Shown: positions 25,200 through 34,262, counted from the stretch's first letter. The stretch: 64,000 nt of DNA from Gracilimonas sp031581265 (GCF_031581265.1 NZ_JAVLBQ010000006.1:45960-109959), one strand, 5' to 3'. Program-made: numbers and translations. Notes: generated by a model not told the origin, from the sequence alone.

Positions 25200-26079
25200 C
25201 CGGGTAGACCCATGATTCGTGAAGTTCTTCAAGTTTCTGATTTACCCAGTTATTGTCTTCACTGTAAGTGACTCCAAACCATTCACTATTGGTTGGAATA
25301 ACCGATATTTGTACTCCTTTGTCCATCAAAATGGAAAGCACTTCAGCGAGATAAAATTCAGCATTACTGCCGGGTGAGAGGTTCTGATAAAATTCATGAA
25401 ACCCTTCACGAACTGACTCAAAAACAAAAGGAGTAAAGCCCATTAAATTCATGGAAACCAAGTCATCCGGGTTGAGCTCTCTTTGTTCACTATTAGTTTC
25501 CGAAACTATAGTGCCATTCTTTCTTTCTATGGATTTCAGCTCTTTTATTTCTTTTAGATGTCCTTTCCCATCGATATTACACAGTCCACGCGATACTGAA
25601 CCATGCGGACTTAAGGTATTTCCCACTTCATATCCAATTATAAAAGCGTTGTTTTCATTCTTATCCATCATGATCAGCTTGTTGTATGCTTTTTGGATTG
25701 CCCCCCGACCATAAAAGTCATCAGCATTCACCATAGCAAATGGCTCGTCAATTTCCGGTTCGGCCATCCATAATGCGTGTGCAGTGCCCCAGGGTTTTGT
25801 TCTTTCCTCAGGTACCTCAAATTCATCTGGTAAGGCATCAAGTTCCTGGAAGACGGAGACGATATTAATTTGATCTTGCCACTTTTCCTGCAACACAGTA
25901 TTGAACTCCGCTTCTATCTCTTCCCGAATTACACACACTACTTTATTGAATCCGGCTTTGACTGCATCATAAATGGTGTAATCCATAATAAGATGATCAT
26001 GTGGGCCAAAGGTTGAGAATTGCTTGGTTCCGCCATATCGGCTTCCCATTCCTGCTGCTAAAATGACAAGTGAGGGCAT
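25189..26079 (-). CDS. Sugar-phosphate nucleotidyltransferase
   Basis: A 296-residue NTP_transferase-fold enzyme. The signature loop LVILAAGMGSRYGGTKQ opens the protein; KPWGTAHALWMAEPEIDEPFAMVNADDFYG carries the uridine-binding and metal-binding (NADD) elements. The family forms NDP-sugars from sugar 1-phosphates. Located directly upstream of, and overlapping, the NahK-like kinase, it probably uses that enzyme's product; UDP-HexNAc is the best guess by analogy with the lacto-N-biose pathway, but nucleotide and sugar specificity cannot be read from the sequence. Confidence 0.85.
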   Translation of the reverse strand: MPSLVILAAGMGSRYGGTKQFSTFGPHDHLIMDYTIYDAVKAGFNKVVCVIREEIEAEFNTVLQEKWQDQINIVSVFQELDALPDEFEVPEERTKPWGTAHALWMAEPEIDEPFAMVNADDFYGRGAIQKAYNKLIMMDKNENNAFIIGYEVGNTLSPHGSVSRGLCNIDGKGHLKEIKELKSIERKNGTIVSETNSEQRELNPDDLVSMNLMGFTPFVFESVREGFHEFYQNLSPGSNAEFYLAEVLSILMDKGVQISVIPTNSEWFGVTYSEDNNWVNQKLEELHESWVYPDEF

Positions 26080-26201
26080 AGTGTTTGTATATTGTGTATT
26101 CGATTAAATGGGTTTAAGTTTTTTCTGCAATTAGGTACATATAGCACAAAATCTGAGTTTGGCAGTTGTATTATATATTGAGCTTACGCCGGCAGTCAGA
26201 C

Positions 26202-26483
26202 AAAGTCCTCCCTTGAGGGAGGTGCCAGACTGAGCGGATGCGAAGTCTGGCGGAGGGTGTTGGTGCCAAGGCCAAACATTACCTTTAAAGTCTGATTTTC
26301 CCTAATAGCTTTAATTCTGAGTTGTATTAGGCTGAACTATCTTTGGCACCAACACCCCTCATCCCGAAAAAATCGGGACAGGAACAACTGACTGATTTAT
26401 CTCCCCTCCCCGATGGTCGGGACGCAAGCGCAAGGGGAGTCTTCACTTTCTTAACATTTGTCAATAAATTATCTAACATCTAC
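26202..26483 (+). repeat. Core of the miniature-element family, copy A
   Basis: The segment shares its order and most of its sequence with 61289-61537. Both open with the same 25 bases (AAAGTCCTCCCTTGAGGGAG then GTGCC). Both share the internal GGTGTTGGTGCC / GGCACCAACACC inverted arms, GGAACAACTGACTGATTTAT, and the end TAACATCTAC. This copy carries two extra TCCCGA/TCGGGA-type palindromes (26360-26380 and about 26407-26422). Sequence to about 26512 (GGATGACAACTT ... ATTCGATT on the reverse strand) resembles the terminal repeats of copy B, but a matching left end is not convincing. It fills the 464-bp gene-free gap here. Confidence 0.75.
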
Positions 26484-26547
26484 TAGGATGACAACTTTAG
26501 AAGGTTTATGTCGAAATCGAATTCGTTTATTTAAAGCTTGCTACAAA

Positions 26548-27906
26548 CTACCAATCCCCAAGGCCAAATACAGGTTTGCGATGCATCCAGTTTCCGTCAG
26601 TAAAATCGGGGATTTCCTGGGGCGTCCCACCTTCTCGGATAGATATTTCTGAAAGAGGTGTTATTACACGCATCACGGCAGCGTCATATACATCTATTAC
26701 GGCAGGTGCATTTTCCTTAACGCTTTCCACAAAAGCCCTGTCGAGGAAATAATCCATTCCGCCATGTCCCCCGCCGACGGCAATCTCTCCATATTTCTTC
26801 CAGAGTTCATGATCATATTTTTCAAACCAAACTTCCCAATCATCCCATTGGTGATTAGGTGAAGCACCTTCAGAATGTATTCTTCGGGTGTGATAATCGA
26901 ATTCTGCTAAGCCCTTCACGCCTTGAACCCTAAATCCAAGTGAATATGGGCGCGGTAAGTTGGTATCATGGGTGAGGATGATAGTCTCCCCATTGGCTGT
27001 TGAAATATGAGAAGTCACAATATCGCCGAGCTTCCAGTCAATATTTTCGTAGGGGTGATTTTCACCACCTTCAGGATGATCGAGCACAAACTGATGGAGT
27101 CCCTTAGATTTGGTGGCAAAAGAGGAAATAGAAGTCAGCCGATTTCCGCGATTCACATCCAGCATATTATTCAATGGTCCAAGACCGTGTGTGGGATACA
27201 ACTCTCCATTTCTGCGGATAGAATGCTTGGTTCGCCAGCGGGCTTCCCCATAACTGTCTTCCCCAAATTTAAGTCCCCCATCTCCATCATTGAATTTAAC
27301 CCTGCGTAAATCATGTTGATAGCCGCCTCGTAAGTGTACAAGTTCACCAAATACATTATCTCTAACCATATTCAGTACAGCCATCACATCTCTGCGGTAG
27401 TTTACATTTTCAAGGAAAAAGAGATGGGTGCCCGTTTCCTGATGGGTTCGAACCAGTTCCCAACACTCATCAATCGAAAAGGCACCGGAGACTTCAACCC
27501 CGGTATAGATTCCACTCTTCATCGCAGCCAGGCACATGGGCGTATGCCATTTCCAATTCGTGGCAATAATCACCCCATCCAGGTCTTCCTTCTCCAGCAT
27601 ATCCATAAAGGCGTAATCATCTCCGGTATAAACAGTCGGCTCAGGTTTTTCTTTAGTTTTAAAAATTTCCTTGGTTTTGATGATGGCTTCGGGATCGATG
27701 TCGCAAATAGCTGGGCAGGTTACACCATCATAGGAAAGCAGGTTATTAACATGATTTCTGCCCCGCAGTCCGGTTCCTATAAAACCGATTCTCACATCGT
27801 TGACTGTTTTCAGAGAACTTGCATTTACGAAGGAGGGAAGCGTCAAACTTCCAGCTGCAAGAACAGAAGCTGATTTGAGGAATTTACGTCGTGTGAAGTC
27901 GCTCAT
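26548..27906 (-). CDS. Gfo/Idh/MocA family protein, GH109 (alpha-N-acetylgalactosaminidase)-like
   Basis: A 452-residue secreted NAD-binding protein. The N terminus SDFTRRKFLKSASVLAAG is a twin-arginine (Tat) signal. The Rossmann motif VRIGFIGTGLRGRNHV follows at about 38, then CDIDPEAI, GVIIATNWKWHTPM and GVEVSGAFS. The layout (Tat signal, GTGLRGxxH, CDID, about 450 residues, NVNYRRDVMAVLNMVRDN, YPTHGLGP) is that of family GH109, whose founding members are NAD-dependent alpha-N-acetylgalactosaminidases. Not all such proteins have that activity. The stop of the upstream symporter and this start overlap by 4 bp, which suggests joint uptake and processing of the released sugar. Confidence 0.83.
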   Translation of the reverse strand: MSDFTRRKFLKSASVLAAGSLTLPSFVNASSLKTVNDVRIGFIGTGLRGRNHVNNLLSYDGVTCPAICDIDPEAIIKTKEIFKTKEKPEPTVYTGDDYAFMDMLEKEDLDGVIIATNWKWHTPMCLAAMKSGIYTGVEVSGAFSIDECWELVRTHQETGTHLFFLENVNYRRDVMAVLNMVRDNVFGELVHLRGGYQHDLRRVKFNDGDGGLKFGEDSYGEARWRTKHSIRRNGELYPTHGLGPLNNMLDVNRGNRLTSISSFATKSKGLHQFVLDHPEGGENHPYENIDWKLGDIVTSHISTANGETIILTHDTNLPRPYSLGFRVQGVKGLAEFDYHTRRIHSEGASPNHQWDDWEVWFEKYDHELWKKYGEIAVGGGHGGMDYFLDRAFVESVKENAPAVIDVYDAAVMRVITPLSEISIREGGTPQEIPDFTDGNWMHRKPVFGLGDW

Positions 27907-29702
27907 TGAAACTTAGTTTTAGTTAAGTGATTTTGGATAATGATAGCAGCCCCAATAAATACCAGGGTCAAGATTCCGGCTGTAATGTAATTTCCATATA
28001 AGAAACTTCCGGTTCCAATTAAAGCTGAATATGTGCCGATACATCCCACAAACACCATTAGGATACTGCGGGGAACGCCCCATTCCCGGGTTTCAGGAAT
28101 TGCTTCACCGCGATCTTTGGCTTCATTAATGAGTTTGCGCCAGCCGGGACCGCCGGGGTGTGTCAATTCATAGAATTTCTTTTGAGTTTCATAAGATTCC
28201 GGCTTGGTTACAAAAGCTGTGATAATCCAGACTATCGAAGTGATGCCAACAGCCAAAAGCAGCTTCACCGTGAATCCATCGATATAGGTGGTGGCCATTG
28301 CATCATCACTCACAAACAGCACCAATACGAAAGCGACAATAGTACCGCTGATCATAGCTGCAACTTCGGTGATTGCATTTATTCGCCACCAAAACCATCG
28401 AAGCAGATATATAGCCCCTGTTCCTGCTCCTGATAGTAACAGAATATTGAAAGCCTGAGTCGCATCTCTTAGCAAAAACAAAGCAAAGGCACCGGAAATA
28501 ACCATCAGCAGGACGGTTGAAAGGCGTCCCATACGAACCAATTCCTTCTCGGAGGCATCGGGATTTATAAACCGGTTATAAAAATCGTGCACCAGGTAGG
28601 ATGATCCCCAGTTCAAGTGGGTACTAATGGTGGACATAAATGCTGCGATCAGTGAAGCGGTCACCAAGCCGAGCCATCCCGGAGAAAGCAAAGTCATCAT
28701 TACAGGATAAGCGATATCGTTGCCAAGGTATTGTTCGTCGATGTTAGGGAACACTTCATGAATAGATTCTAAACTCGGGAAGAGAACAAGCGAGGCTAAA
28801 GCAACGATAATCCAGGGCCAGGGACGCAAAGCATAATGAGCCACATTAAAAAGGAGCGTAGCGCCTACGGCATGCGTTTCATCTTTAGCGGCCAACATGC
28901 GCTGAGCGATATAACCACCTCCGCCCGGTTCTGAGCCCGGATACCAAACCGCCCACCATTGAACGGCAATAGGAATGATAAACATGGAAATAACCAGTGA
29001 CGGATTATTCATATTGGGAAATAGGTCCAGCTTTCCCTCAAGATTCGGATGCTCGAAAAGAGCCGTCAAAGATCCAATTTCCGGCTGATTGATAGCAACA
29101 TAAGCTGCGTAAAAAGCTCCCACCATAGCAATCCCAAATTGGAAGAAGTCCGTCCATATAACCCCTTTGATTCCCCCCAAGGCTGAATACAATACAATGA
29201 TGGTAGAGCCGCCTACTACGATAATCCAAGGAGCAAGGCCAAACATGACGGAACCGATTTTAATAGCAGCCAGGGTCACGGTGCCCATAATCAGGCAGTT
29301 AAATAATACTCCAAGGTAGATAGCCCGAAACCCCCGCAGAAAAGAAGCTGCTTTACCGCTGTACCGGATTTCATAAAACTCCAGGTCTGTCAATACATTC
29401 GATCTTCGCCAAAGCCGGGCGTAGATAAAGACCGTCACCATCCCCGTAATCAGGAACGACCACCACACCCAATTTCGGGCCACACCGCCTTCGCGCACCA
29501 GACCGGTGACTAAGTTCGGGGTGTCGGCAGAGAAGGTGGTAGCCACCATAGAAACCCCCAGCAGCCACCATGGCATACTTCTTCCCCCAAGAAAAAACTG
29601 TTCCTGACTTTTACCGGCTGTTTTAGATGACCACAATCCAATGATAATTACAACAGCAAAAAAGACAGCAAGGATGGTCCAGTCTAAGGAATGAAGGAGC
29701 AT
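27903..29702 (-). CDS. Sodium:solute symporter (SSS family)
   Basis: A 599-residue inner-membrane transporter with about 13-14 hydrophobic segments. N-terminal LGGRSMPWWLLGVSMVATTFSADTPNLVTG is the SSS signature region (GGR...WWLxGxSxxATxxSAxT). IWTDFFQFGIAMVG and LIAAFMSTISTHLNWGSSYLVHDFY carry the other conserved segments, including the sodium-site Ser/Thr in helix 8. The family couples Na+ to uptake of sugars, amino acids or anions. Overlap with the GH109-like gene points to sugar uptake, though SSS substrates cannot be predicted with confidence from sequence. Confidence 0.9.
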   Translation of the reverse strand: MLLHSLDWTILAVFFAVVIIIGLWSSKTAGKSQEQFFLGGRSMPWWLLGVSMVATTFSADTPNLVTGLVREGGVARNWVWWSFLITGMVTVFIYARLWRRSNVLTDLEFYEIRYSGKAASFLRGFRAIYLGVLFNCLIMGTVTLAAIKIGSVMFGLAPWIIVVGGSTIIVLYSALGGIKGVIWTDFFQFGIAMVGAFYAAYVAINQPEIGSLTALFEHPNLEGKLDLFPNMNNPSLVISMFIIPIAVQWWAVWYPGSEPGGGGYIAQRMLAAKDETHAVGATLLFNVAHYALRPWPWIIVALASLVLFPSLESIHEVFPNIDEQYLGNDIAYPVMMTLLSPGWLGLVTASLIAAFMSTISTHLNWGSSYLVHDFYNRFINPDASEKELVRMGRLSTVLLMVISGAFALFLLRDATQAFNILLLSGAGTGAIYLLRWFWWRINAITEVAAMISGTIVAFVLVLFVSDDAMATTYIDGFTVKLLLAVGITSIVWIITAFVTKPESYETQKKFYELTHPGGPGWRKLINEAKDRGEAIPETREWGVPRSILMVFVGCIGTYSALIGTGSFLYGNYITAGILTLVFIGAAIIIQNHLTKTKFQ

Positions 29703-29950
29703 GTTTGATTCAATGATAAATTTCGGTTTAGATCATCTTTAACAGATCAATCAAATATTGCCCCTATAAAAAGAGATTCTGAGGGAAAATGCCAGTGGAG
29801 ATTTTGTCTTCAAGATGCTCCCTCATACTCAATTATGAATTTTTTATTTTTGTACATTCTTTTGATAACCTTTACTAGGAGTGTTATATCTCGTTACTCT
29901 TATTCTAATTTTCTTCGGTTTGTTGGATTAAGAAATTCCATAGTCTAATG

Positions 29951-29966
29951 GACTGGAATAAGAATT
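29951..29966. repeat. Direct repeat at the fic 3' end (copy 1)
   Basis: GACTGGAATAAGAATT, identical to 31130-31145 on the other side of the fic gene. It overlaps the fic stop by two bases. See the regulatory entry at 31051 for the shared architecture. Confidence 0.65.
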
Positions 29967-31050
29967 ATTTAATGATGTCGAGCAGGGCATCAAAGGCATA
30001 AACCTGATTTCTTTTCTGCCCTGTTATTTCCCGGATAATTCCTGCTTTCTCAAATTTCTTGGTCAAATTGTAAATGGTTTGGGTACTGGGTTGTTCGAGT
30101 CTTTGTGGAATTTCCTTTCCAGAGATGATCGGCCGTTCAAATAGTAGATCAAGAAATACCTGGGCATATTGAGAGTTCATCGTTACAATTTCTTCTTTCA
30201 CCCACCCATAGAGTTCATACATACTTACCACTTTTGCCTGCATGTGTATGGCCGTCTCTTTCACCGCTACCAAGAAAAAGTTAACCCAGGCATCCCAATC
30301 CCTTTCACGGTCAACCAACCGCAAAGCTTCGTAATACTCAGACCGGTGCTGTTCAAAATACTCACTGATATAAAAATAGGGGTAGGGGATCATTTCCTGT
30401 TCAAACATAATAATAGGAATCATAAGCCTTCCCACCCGGCCGTTTCCATCCATAAAAGGGTGAATGGCCTCAAACTGGTAATGCGCAATTGCTACCTTTA
30501 CCAATAAATCCATGTCTGATTCGTGCACAAACTCAACCCAGTTTTTCATAAGCCCGGTGATGTCATCCGGTTTAGGGGGGATATATGCTGCCTCATCCAC
30601 TTTACTTCCCGGTTTGCCAAGATGAACCGTTGCCCTTCTGAAATTACCGGGATCTTTTTCCTTTCCCCGTACCGAAGAAAGCAATGTTCGATGAAGCGCC
30701 TTTACGAGATTTTCTCCTGAAGGCTTTTGCTTTAAATACTCTATGGATTCATAGATTGCCTGCCGGTAATTCAATACTTCTAAAATGTCGGGATCTTCTT
30801 CTTTGCGCTCTCCGGCTTCATATCGCAGGATTTCTTCAACGGTGGTTTGCGTACCCTCAATTTTTGAACTGGCTACCGCCTCTTTATTCAATAGTGGCCC
30901 TACAATTAAATTGGGATTTATAACATCCCGATACATCCTGCCCTTTAGTTCACCCACCGCATGGTAAGCCTCAGTGATCAGCTTCAACGGAGGCTGAACA
31001 ACCTTCTCAGGAGGTAATAAAGGAAGATTGTGATACTTAATGTTTTCCAT
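29965..31050 (-). CDS. Fic family protein with C-terminal winged-helix domain
   Basis: Fic enzymes usually transfer AMP from ATP to a hydroxyl of a target protein. 361 residues. The N-terminal Fic_N region contains the inhibitory motif SSKIEGT at 61-67 (SxxxEG, class II), whose glutamate blocks ATP placement. The catalytic loop IHPFMDGNGRVGRLMIP (about 195-211) is intact, matching HPFxxGNGRxxR. The C terminus (about 290-361; ISGKEIPQRLEQPSTQTIYNLTKKFE) is a winged helix, so DNA binding is likely. Repeated operator-like sequences flank the gene, which suggests autoregulation. The target protein is unknown. Confidence 0.93.
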   Translation of the reverse strand: MENIKYHNLPLLPPEKVVQPPLKLITEAYHAVGELKGRMYRDVINPNLIVGPLLNKEAVASSKIEGTQTTVEEILRYEAGERKEEDPDILEVLNYRQAIYESIEYLKQKPSGENLVKALHRTLLSSVRGKEKDPGNFRRATVHLGKPGSKVDEAAYIPPKPDDITGLMKNWVEFVHESDMDLLVKVAIAHYQFEAIHPFMDGNGRVGRLMIPIIMFEQEMIPYPYFYISEYFEQHRSEYYEALRLVDRERDWDAWVNFFLVAVKETAIHMQAKVVSMYELYGWVKEEIVTMNSQYAQVFLDLLFERPIISGKEIPQRLEQPSTQTIYNLTKKFEKAGIIREITGQKRNQVYAFDALLDIIK

Positions 31051-31145
31051 ATTCTAATGGGTTGGATTATAAAATATCTTATTCTAATATATCTCGTTTT
31101 ATTAGAATAAGAAAATCTATATTCAAATAGACTGGAATAAGAATT
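31051..31145. promoter_or_regulatory. Repeated TATTC...GAATA operator-like sites upstream of fic
   Basis: Directly upstream of the fic start there are three related inverted arrangements: TATTCTAATGGGTTGGATTA (about 31050-31069), TTATTCTAAT paired with ATTAGAATAA (31080-31089 and 31101-31110), and TATTCAAATAGACTGGAATA (about 31120-31139). A fourth, TAGTCTAATGGACTGGAATA, lies at the gene's 3' end. The TATTC(N10)GAATA layout in most of them looks like binding sites for one dimeric regulator; the gene's own winged helix is the natural candidate. Confidence 0.55.
31130..31145. repeat. Direct repeat upstream of fic (copy 2)
   Basis: GACTGGAATAAGAATT, identical to 29951-29966. The two copies bracket the fic gene. 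Confidence 0.65.
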
Positions 31146-31165
31146 TAATAGTGTCTGTCAAACAA

Positions 31166-31281
31166 TCGGTCAGACGGACTTGGAGCCGTCAGGCCGAAGT
31201 GCATGGAATTAATCTCGGACTCGATCTGACGGCTGATTCTATGGCCATACTTTCAAATTCTACAAAAAGCCGTCTGATCGA
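31166..31281. repeat. Nested inverted repeats in the fic to tRNA-Arg spacer
   Basis: TCGATCTGACGGCT (31221-31234) and AGCCGTCTGATCGA (31268-31281) form a 14-bp inverted repeat with one mismatch. A third related copy (TCGGTCAGACGG) begins at 31166 and also forms a small GACGG/CCGTC hairpin. No coding frame is credible here. It could be a small RNA, a repeat remnant or a structured 3' end. Confidence 0.4.
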
Positions 31282-31357
31282 TGATTAAGACTAAATTGTT
31301 GGCAGTAAATCCCACCTTCGATATTGAGTGTTGAATATTCATTATTCGATATTCTTG

Positions 31358-31430
31358 TGACCCCGCCGGGAATCGAACCCAGATCTAGGACTTAGGAGGT
31401 CCCTATTCTATCCAATTGAACTACAGGGTC
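31358..31430 (-). tRNA. tRNA-Arg (anticodon CCT)
   Basis: 73 nt on the minus strand: acceptor GACCCTG / CGGGGTC, D arm GTTCAATTGGATAGAAT, anticodon stem GGGAC / GTCCT with loop CTCCTAA (anticodon CCT), T arm CTGGG-TTCGATT-CCCGG, discriminator A. No encoded CCA. It reads AGG codons. Confidence 0.95.
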
Positions 31431-31536
31431 ATTTACAGAAAACAATTTTGGAAAAGATACGTAGCTTAGTGAAACTAATCAGCTTTGAGGTAGTAAAAAC
31501 GAGCTGAAAAATTTTCCTTCAACGAATTTTAGTGTT

Positions 31537-33996
31537 ATGCATAAATCAGTCTTTTTGTTCTTTGTTCTTTTTCTTTTCGGTGTACATGAATTAATGGCTC
31601 AAAACGTAGTAAAAGGGAGAATTATTGATGCAGAAACCGGTGAGACCCTACCCTCCGCTCACGTAATTATCAAAGACACCTACAAAGGAACTATTTCAAA
31701 TCAGGATGGTGAATTCAGCCTGCAGGTCCAGGAATTTCCCGTCACCTTGGTGGTTCGGTTTATAGGATTTGAAAGTCAGGAGAAAACCATTACAGAAAAT
31801 TCAGGTCCGGTAGAGTTTGTGTTAAAGCCGTCTGTTGCTGAAATGGGGGAGATTGTGGTAACCGGCGAAGACCCTGCTATAGCTATCATGAAGGAAGTTA
31901 TCCGTCGGAAAAAGATTTGGCGGGCGAATCTAAGAACGTATGTTGCTGAAGCGTATACCCGTCAGCAATTAAAGAATGATACTTCTATAGTTTCGATATC
32001 GGAGAGTGTATCTACGGTGTATTGGGATAAGGAAAGGGGTACCCGGGAGGTATTGAAGTCTAAAAGGCAGACGGCTAATATTGATGAAGGAACAAATTTT
32101 GCGGGGGTCAGTTATTTGCCCAATTTTTACGATGATAATTTAGATATTGCTGGGTTCAATGTGGTGGGAGTTACGCACCCGGATGCTTTATCCTATTATG
32201 ACTTTCAGCTGGAAGATATAAATGCTCTTGATGGTCAGGTAGTATATGAGCTATCGGTGACTTCAGGCCGAAAGCTACAGCCGTTGTTTGAAGGCACTAT
32301 TTATGTACTTGGGGAAGAATATGCACTGCTGGAAGTGGATTTGAAACCCAATTCCGTGATTAGTTTTCCACCCCCCATTCAGGATTTTAACCTGACCTAC
32401 TCTCAGCAATTCAGCAATTTTGGCGGTGAGTTTTGGCTGCCTGTCGATGTCAGAATTAACGGGGTTGTTGAAGTTGGAATTGTTGGATTGAGATTCCCTG
32501 CTATTGGATTCAAGCAAGTAGCAAAACTCAATGATTACAATGTAAACACCTTACTGCCCGATTCTTTATTTAAACAATTTGAGACTTTTAGTGTGGATTC
32601 CACAACTATCAATTCAGGGGACTCTCTTTTTGTGAGCGAGGTGGAAATGATTCCCTTAGATAGTGAAGAGAAACAGGCTTACCAAAGTCTGGACAGTACC
32701 GCTACGTTAGAAAAAGCATTCAAGCCAAAAGGATTTTTCACCCGTTTTATTGACTGGGACGAAGATGATAACAGCGGATCAATATCAGTAAAAAGCAGCG
32801 GGGGAAGCAGTTCAGGGAGAGCGAACCGAAGTGGAAGCTCATCTTCTTCAAACCGATCCTTGCTTTCCAAACTTACCCAAAATACGACGCCTTTAGCTCG
32901 CTATAACCGAGTGGATGCCTTATATCTGGGACTAAAAAGGGAGAGGAGTTTTTTCGACTATAGATTAACCACTTCTGCTTTTGGGGGATATAGTACAGGA
33001 TACGATGACGGCATATTCTCGTATGGTGGAACATTAACTTGGCGACCGCTGAAGGAAACCAGGCGGTTTTTAATCTATGGTGGGTATGAAGCCGGAACCG
33101 AAACGAGGTACAATTCCGATATGTTTAGCCCGGTCTTGACGAGCTTCACCGCAGTGTTTGGCTATGCCGACTACTTTGATTACTACCGAAATGAGGGGGT
33201 AGAATTTGGCGTGCAGCATTATCTAAGGGGATATGGAAGTATCAAACTAAGTTATAATTATGAACAGCATTCCTCTATTTCATACAAAACCAGCCACGAT
33301 ATAGCCGGAAGAAATAATCTCCAGCGACCGAATAGTTATATAGATGAAGGAAATTTGGGATCGATTTTTCTTTCACTGTCTAATGGCAGCGATCGAAAAG
33401 GATTTGGAGCTATTGGTGCGAACGACTATGCATTTTCTATAGAACACTCAGCAGGGTTTTTGGGAAGTGACTGGGATTTCACACGTTTCAAAATTGATCT
33501 ATACCGTCGCTACGAAACGTTCTATCAACGCCGGTTTTTCCCTAATACCCTTGATATGCGATTTAATGCGGGGACGTACATCGGAGACCTCCCTATCCAA
33601 AAAAATGAGGTATTGGATGTAGCACAGGGAGTATTTACTCCATTTGGCGCATTCAGGGCAAAAAGGTTTATTCCATACGAGGGAGCAAGTTATGTTGCGT
33701 TAAATGCAGAGCACAATTTTAAAAGTGTACCACTTGAACTATTAGGATGGCGAAATGCAACGAAAACGGGTTTAAGTGTCATTGCTTTTGGGGGTATTGG
33801 TCGTACTTGGGTTAAAGATTCTCAAATAACAGAATTCAATAACAGATATGGATTCGGTCCTTCCCTAACAAATGACTGGCACATGGAGGCAGGCTTATCC
33901 TTAAGCAACATATTTAATCTATTCCGGGTTGATGTTGCCTACAGAATTGATGAACCGGGCGTATTTGCAGGGGTAAGCATTGCACGCTTCTTTTGA
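31537..33996 (+). CDS. DUF5686 outer-membrane protein with carboxypeptidase-regulatory-like domain
   Basis: An 819-residue envelope protein. A signal peptide (MHKSVFLFFVLFLFGVHELMA) precedes a CarboxypepD_reg-like beta-sandwich at about 25-95 (VVKGRIIDAETGETLPSAHV, TISNQDGEFSL). The DUF5686 region follows, starting at VVTGEDPAIAIMKEVIRRK; it is typical of large Bacteroidota outer-membrane proteins, with a C-terminal beta-barrel (many alternating aromatic strands, ending VFAGVSIARFF with a terminal Phe). Residues about 405-445 form a Ser/Gly-rich linker. The role of the family is unknown; it may be a surface transporter or assembly factor. It appears to be a single-gene unit. Confidence 0.9.
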   Translation: MHKSVFLFFVLFLFGVHELMAQNVVKGRIIDAETGETLPSAHVIIKDTYKGTISNQDGEFSLQVQEFPVTLVVRFIGFESQEKTITENSGPVEFVLKPSVAEMGEIVVTGEDPAIAIMKEVIRRKKIWRANLRTYVAEAYTRQQLKNDTSIVSISESVSTVYWDKERGTREVLKSKRQTANIDEGTNFAGVSYLPNFYDDNLDIAGFNVVGVTHPDALSYYDFQLEDINALDGQVVYELSVTSGRKLQPLFEGTIYVLGEEYALLEVDLKPNSVISFPPPIQDFNLTYSQQFSNFGGEFWLPVDVRINGVVEVGIVGLRFPAIGFKQVAKLNDYNVNTLLPDSLFKQFETFSVDSTTINSGDSLFVSEVEMIPLDSEEKQAYQSLDSTATLEKAFKPKGFFTRFIDWDEDDNSGSISVKSSGGSSSGRANRSGSSSSSNRSLLSKLTQNTTPLARYNRVDALYLGLKRERSFFDYRLTTSAFGGYSTGYDDGIFSYGGTLTWRPLKETRRFLIYGGYEAGTETRYNSDMFSPVLTSFTAVFGYADYFDYYRNEGVEFGVQHYLRGYGSIKLSYNYEQHSSISYKTSHDIAGRNNLQRPNSYIDEGNLGSIFLSLSNGSDRKGFGAIGANDYAFSIEHSAGFLGSDWDFTRFKIDLYRRYETFYQRRFFPNTLDMRFNAGTYIGDLPIQKNEVLDVAQGVFTPFGAFRAKRFIPYEGASYVALNAEHNFKSVPLELLGWRNATKTGLSVIAFGGIGRTWVKDSQITEFNNRYGFGPSLTNDWHMEAGLSLSNIFNLFRVDVAYRIDEPGVFAGVSIARFF

Positions 33997-34045
33997 TAAC
34001 TGAATCAATTCTCGCGTTTACCAGTTGCTCTACTCTATCCTATCG

Positions 34046-34122
34046 CAAGCGTCTTGCTTGTGTGATATTCAGACAAGATAAGATACATTGAAACAGTCAA
34101 TTTTGGTTCAAGCGGGACGCTT
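34046..34122. repeat. Two AAGCG/CGCTT palindromes
   Basis: CAAGC-GTCTT-GCTTG (34046-34060) and AAGCG-GGA-CGCTT (34110-34122) lie in the convergent spacer between the DUF5686 gene and the OmpA gene. The first shares 12 of 13 bases with the palindrome at 10394-10406. Confidence 0.45.
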
Positions 34123-34230
34123 CGACCAGTCATTGGTAGAACTCTTCAAAGTACACTATTCACAAATATTTCTTTAACAGGTAAAACGTTCAATTAGTTA
34201 TTAAGCTCAATTGCAGAAATTGATACCCAT

Positions 34231-34262
34231 AAAAAAGGCTCACTGCCGAAAAGCAGTGAGCC
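34231..34262 (-). terminator. Rho-independent terminator of the OmpA-family gene
   Basis: A perfect 10-bp stem GGCTCACTGC / GCAGTGAGCC with loop CGAAAA (plus strand) is followed on the minus strand by six T. It lies 25 bp past the OmpA gene stop. Confidence 0.9.

Noticed and set aside
29951..31145. Fic plus antitoxin module
   Set aside because: No separate small antitoxin gene lies next to fic; the inhibitory SxxxEG motif is inside the same protein (class II), so no partner is needed.
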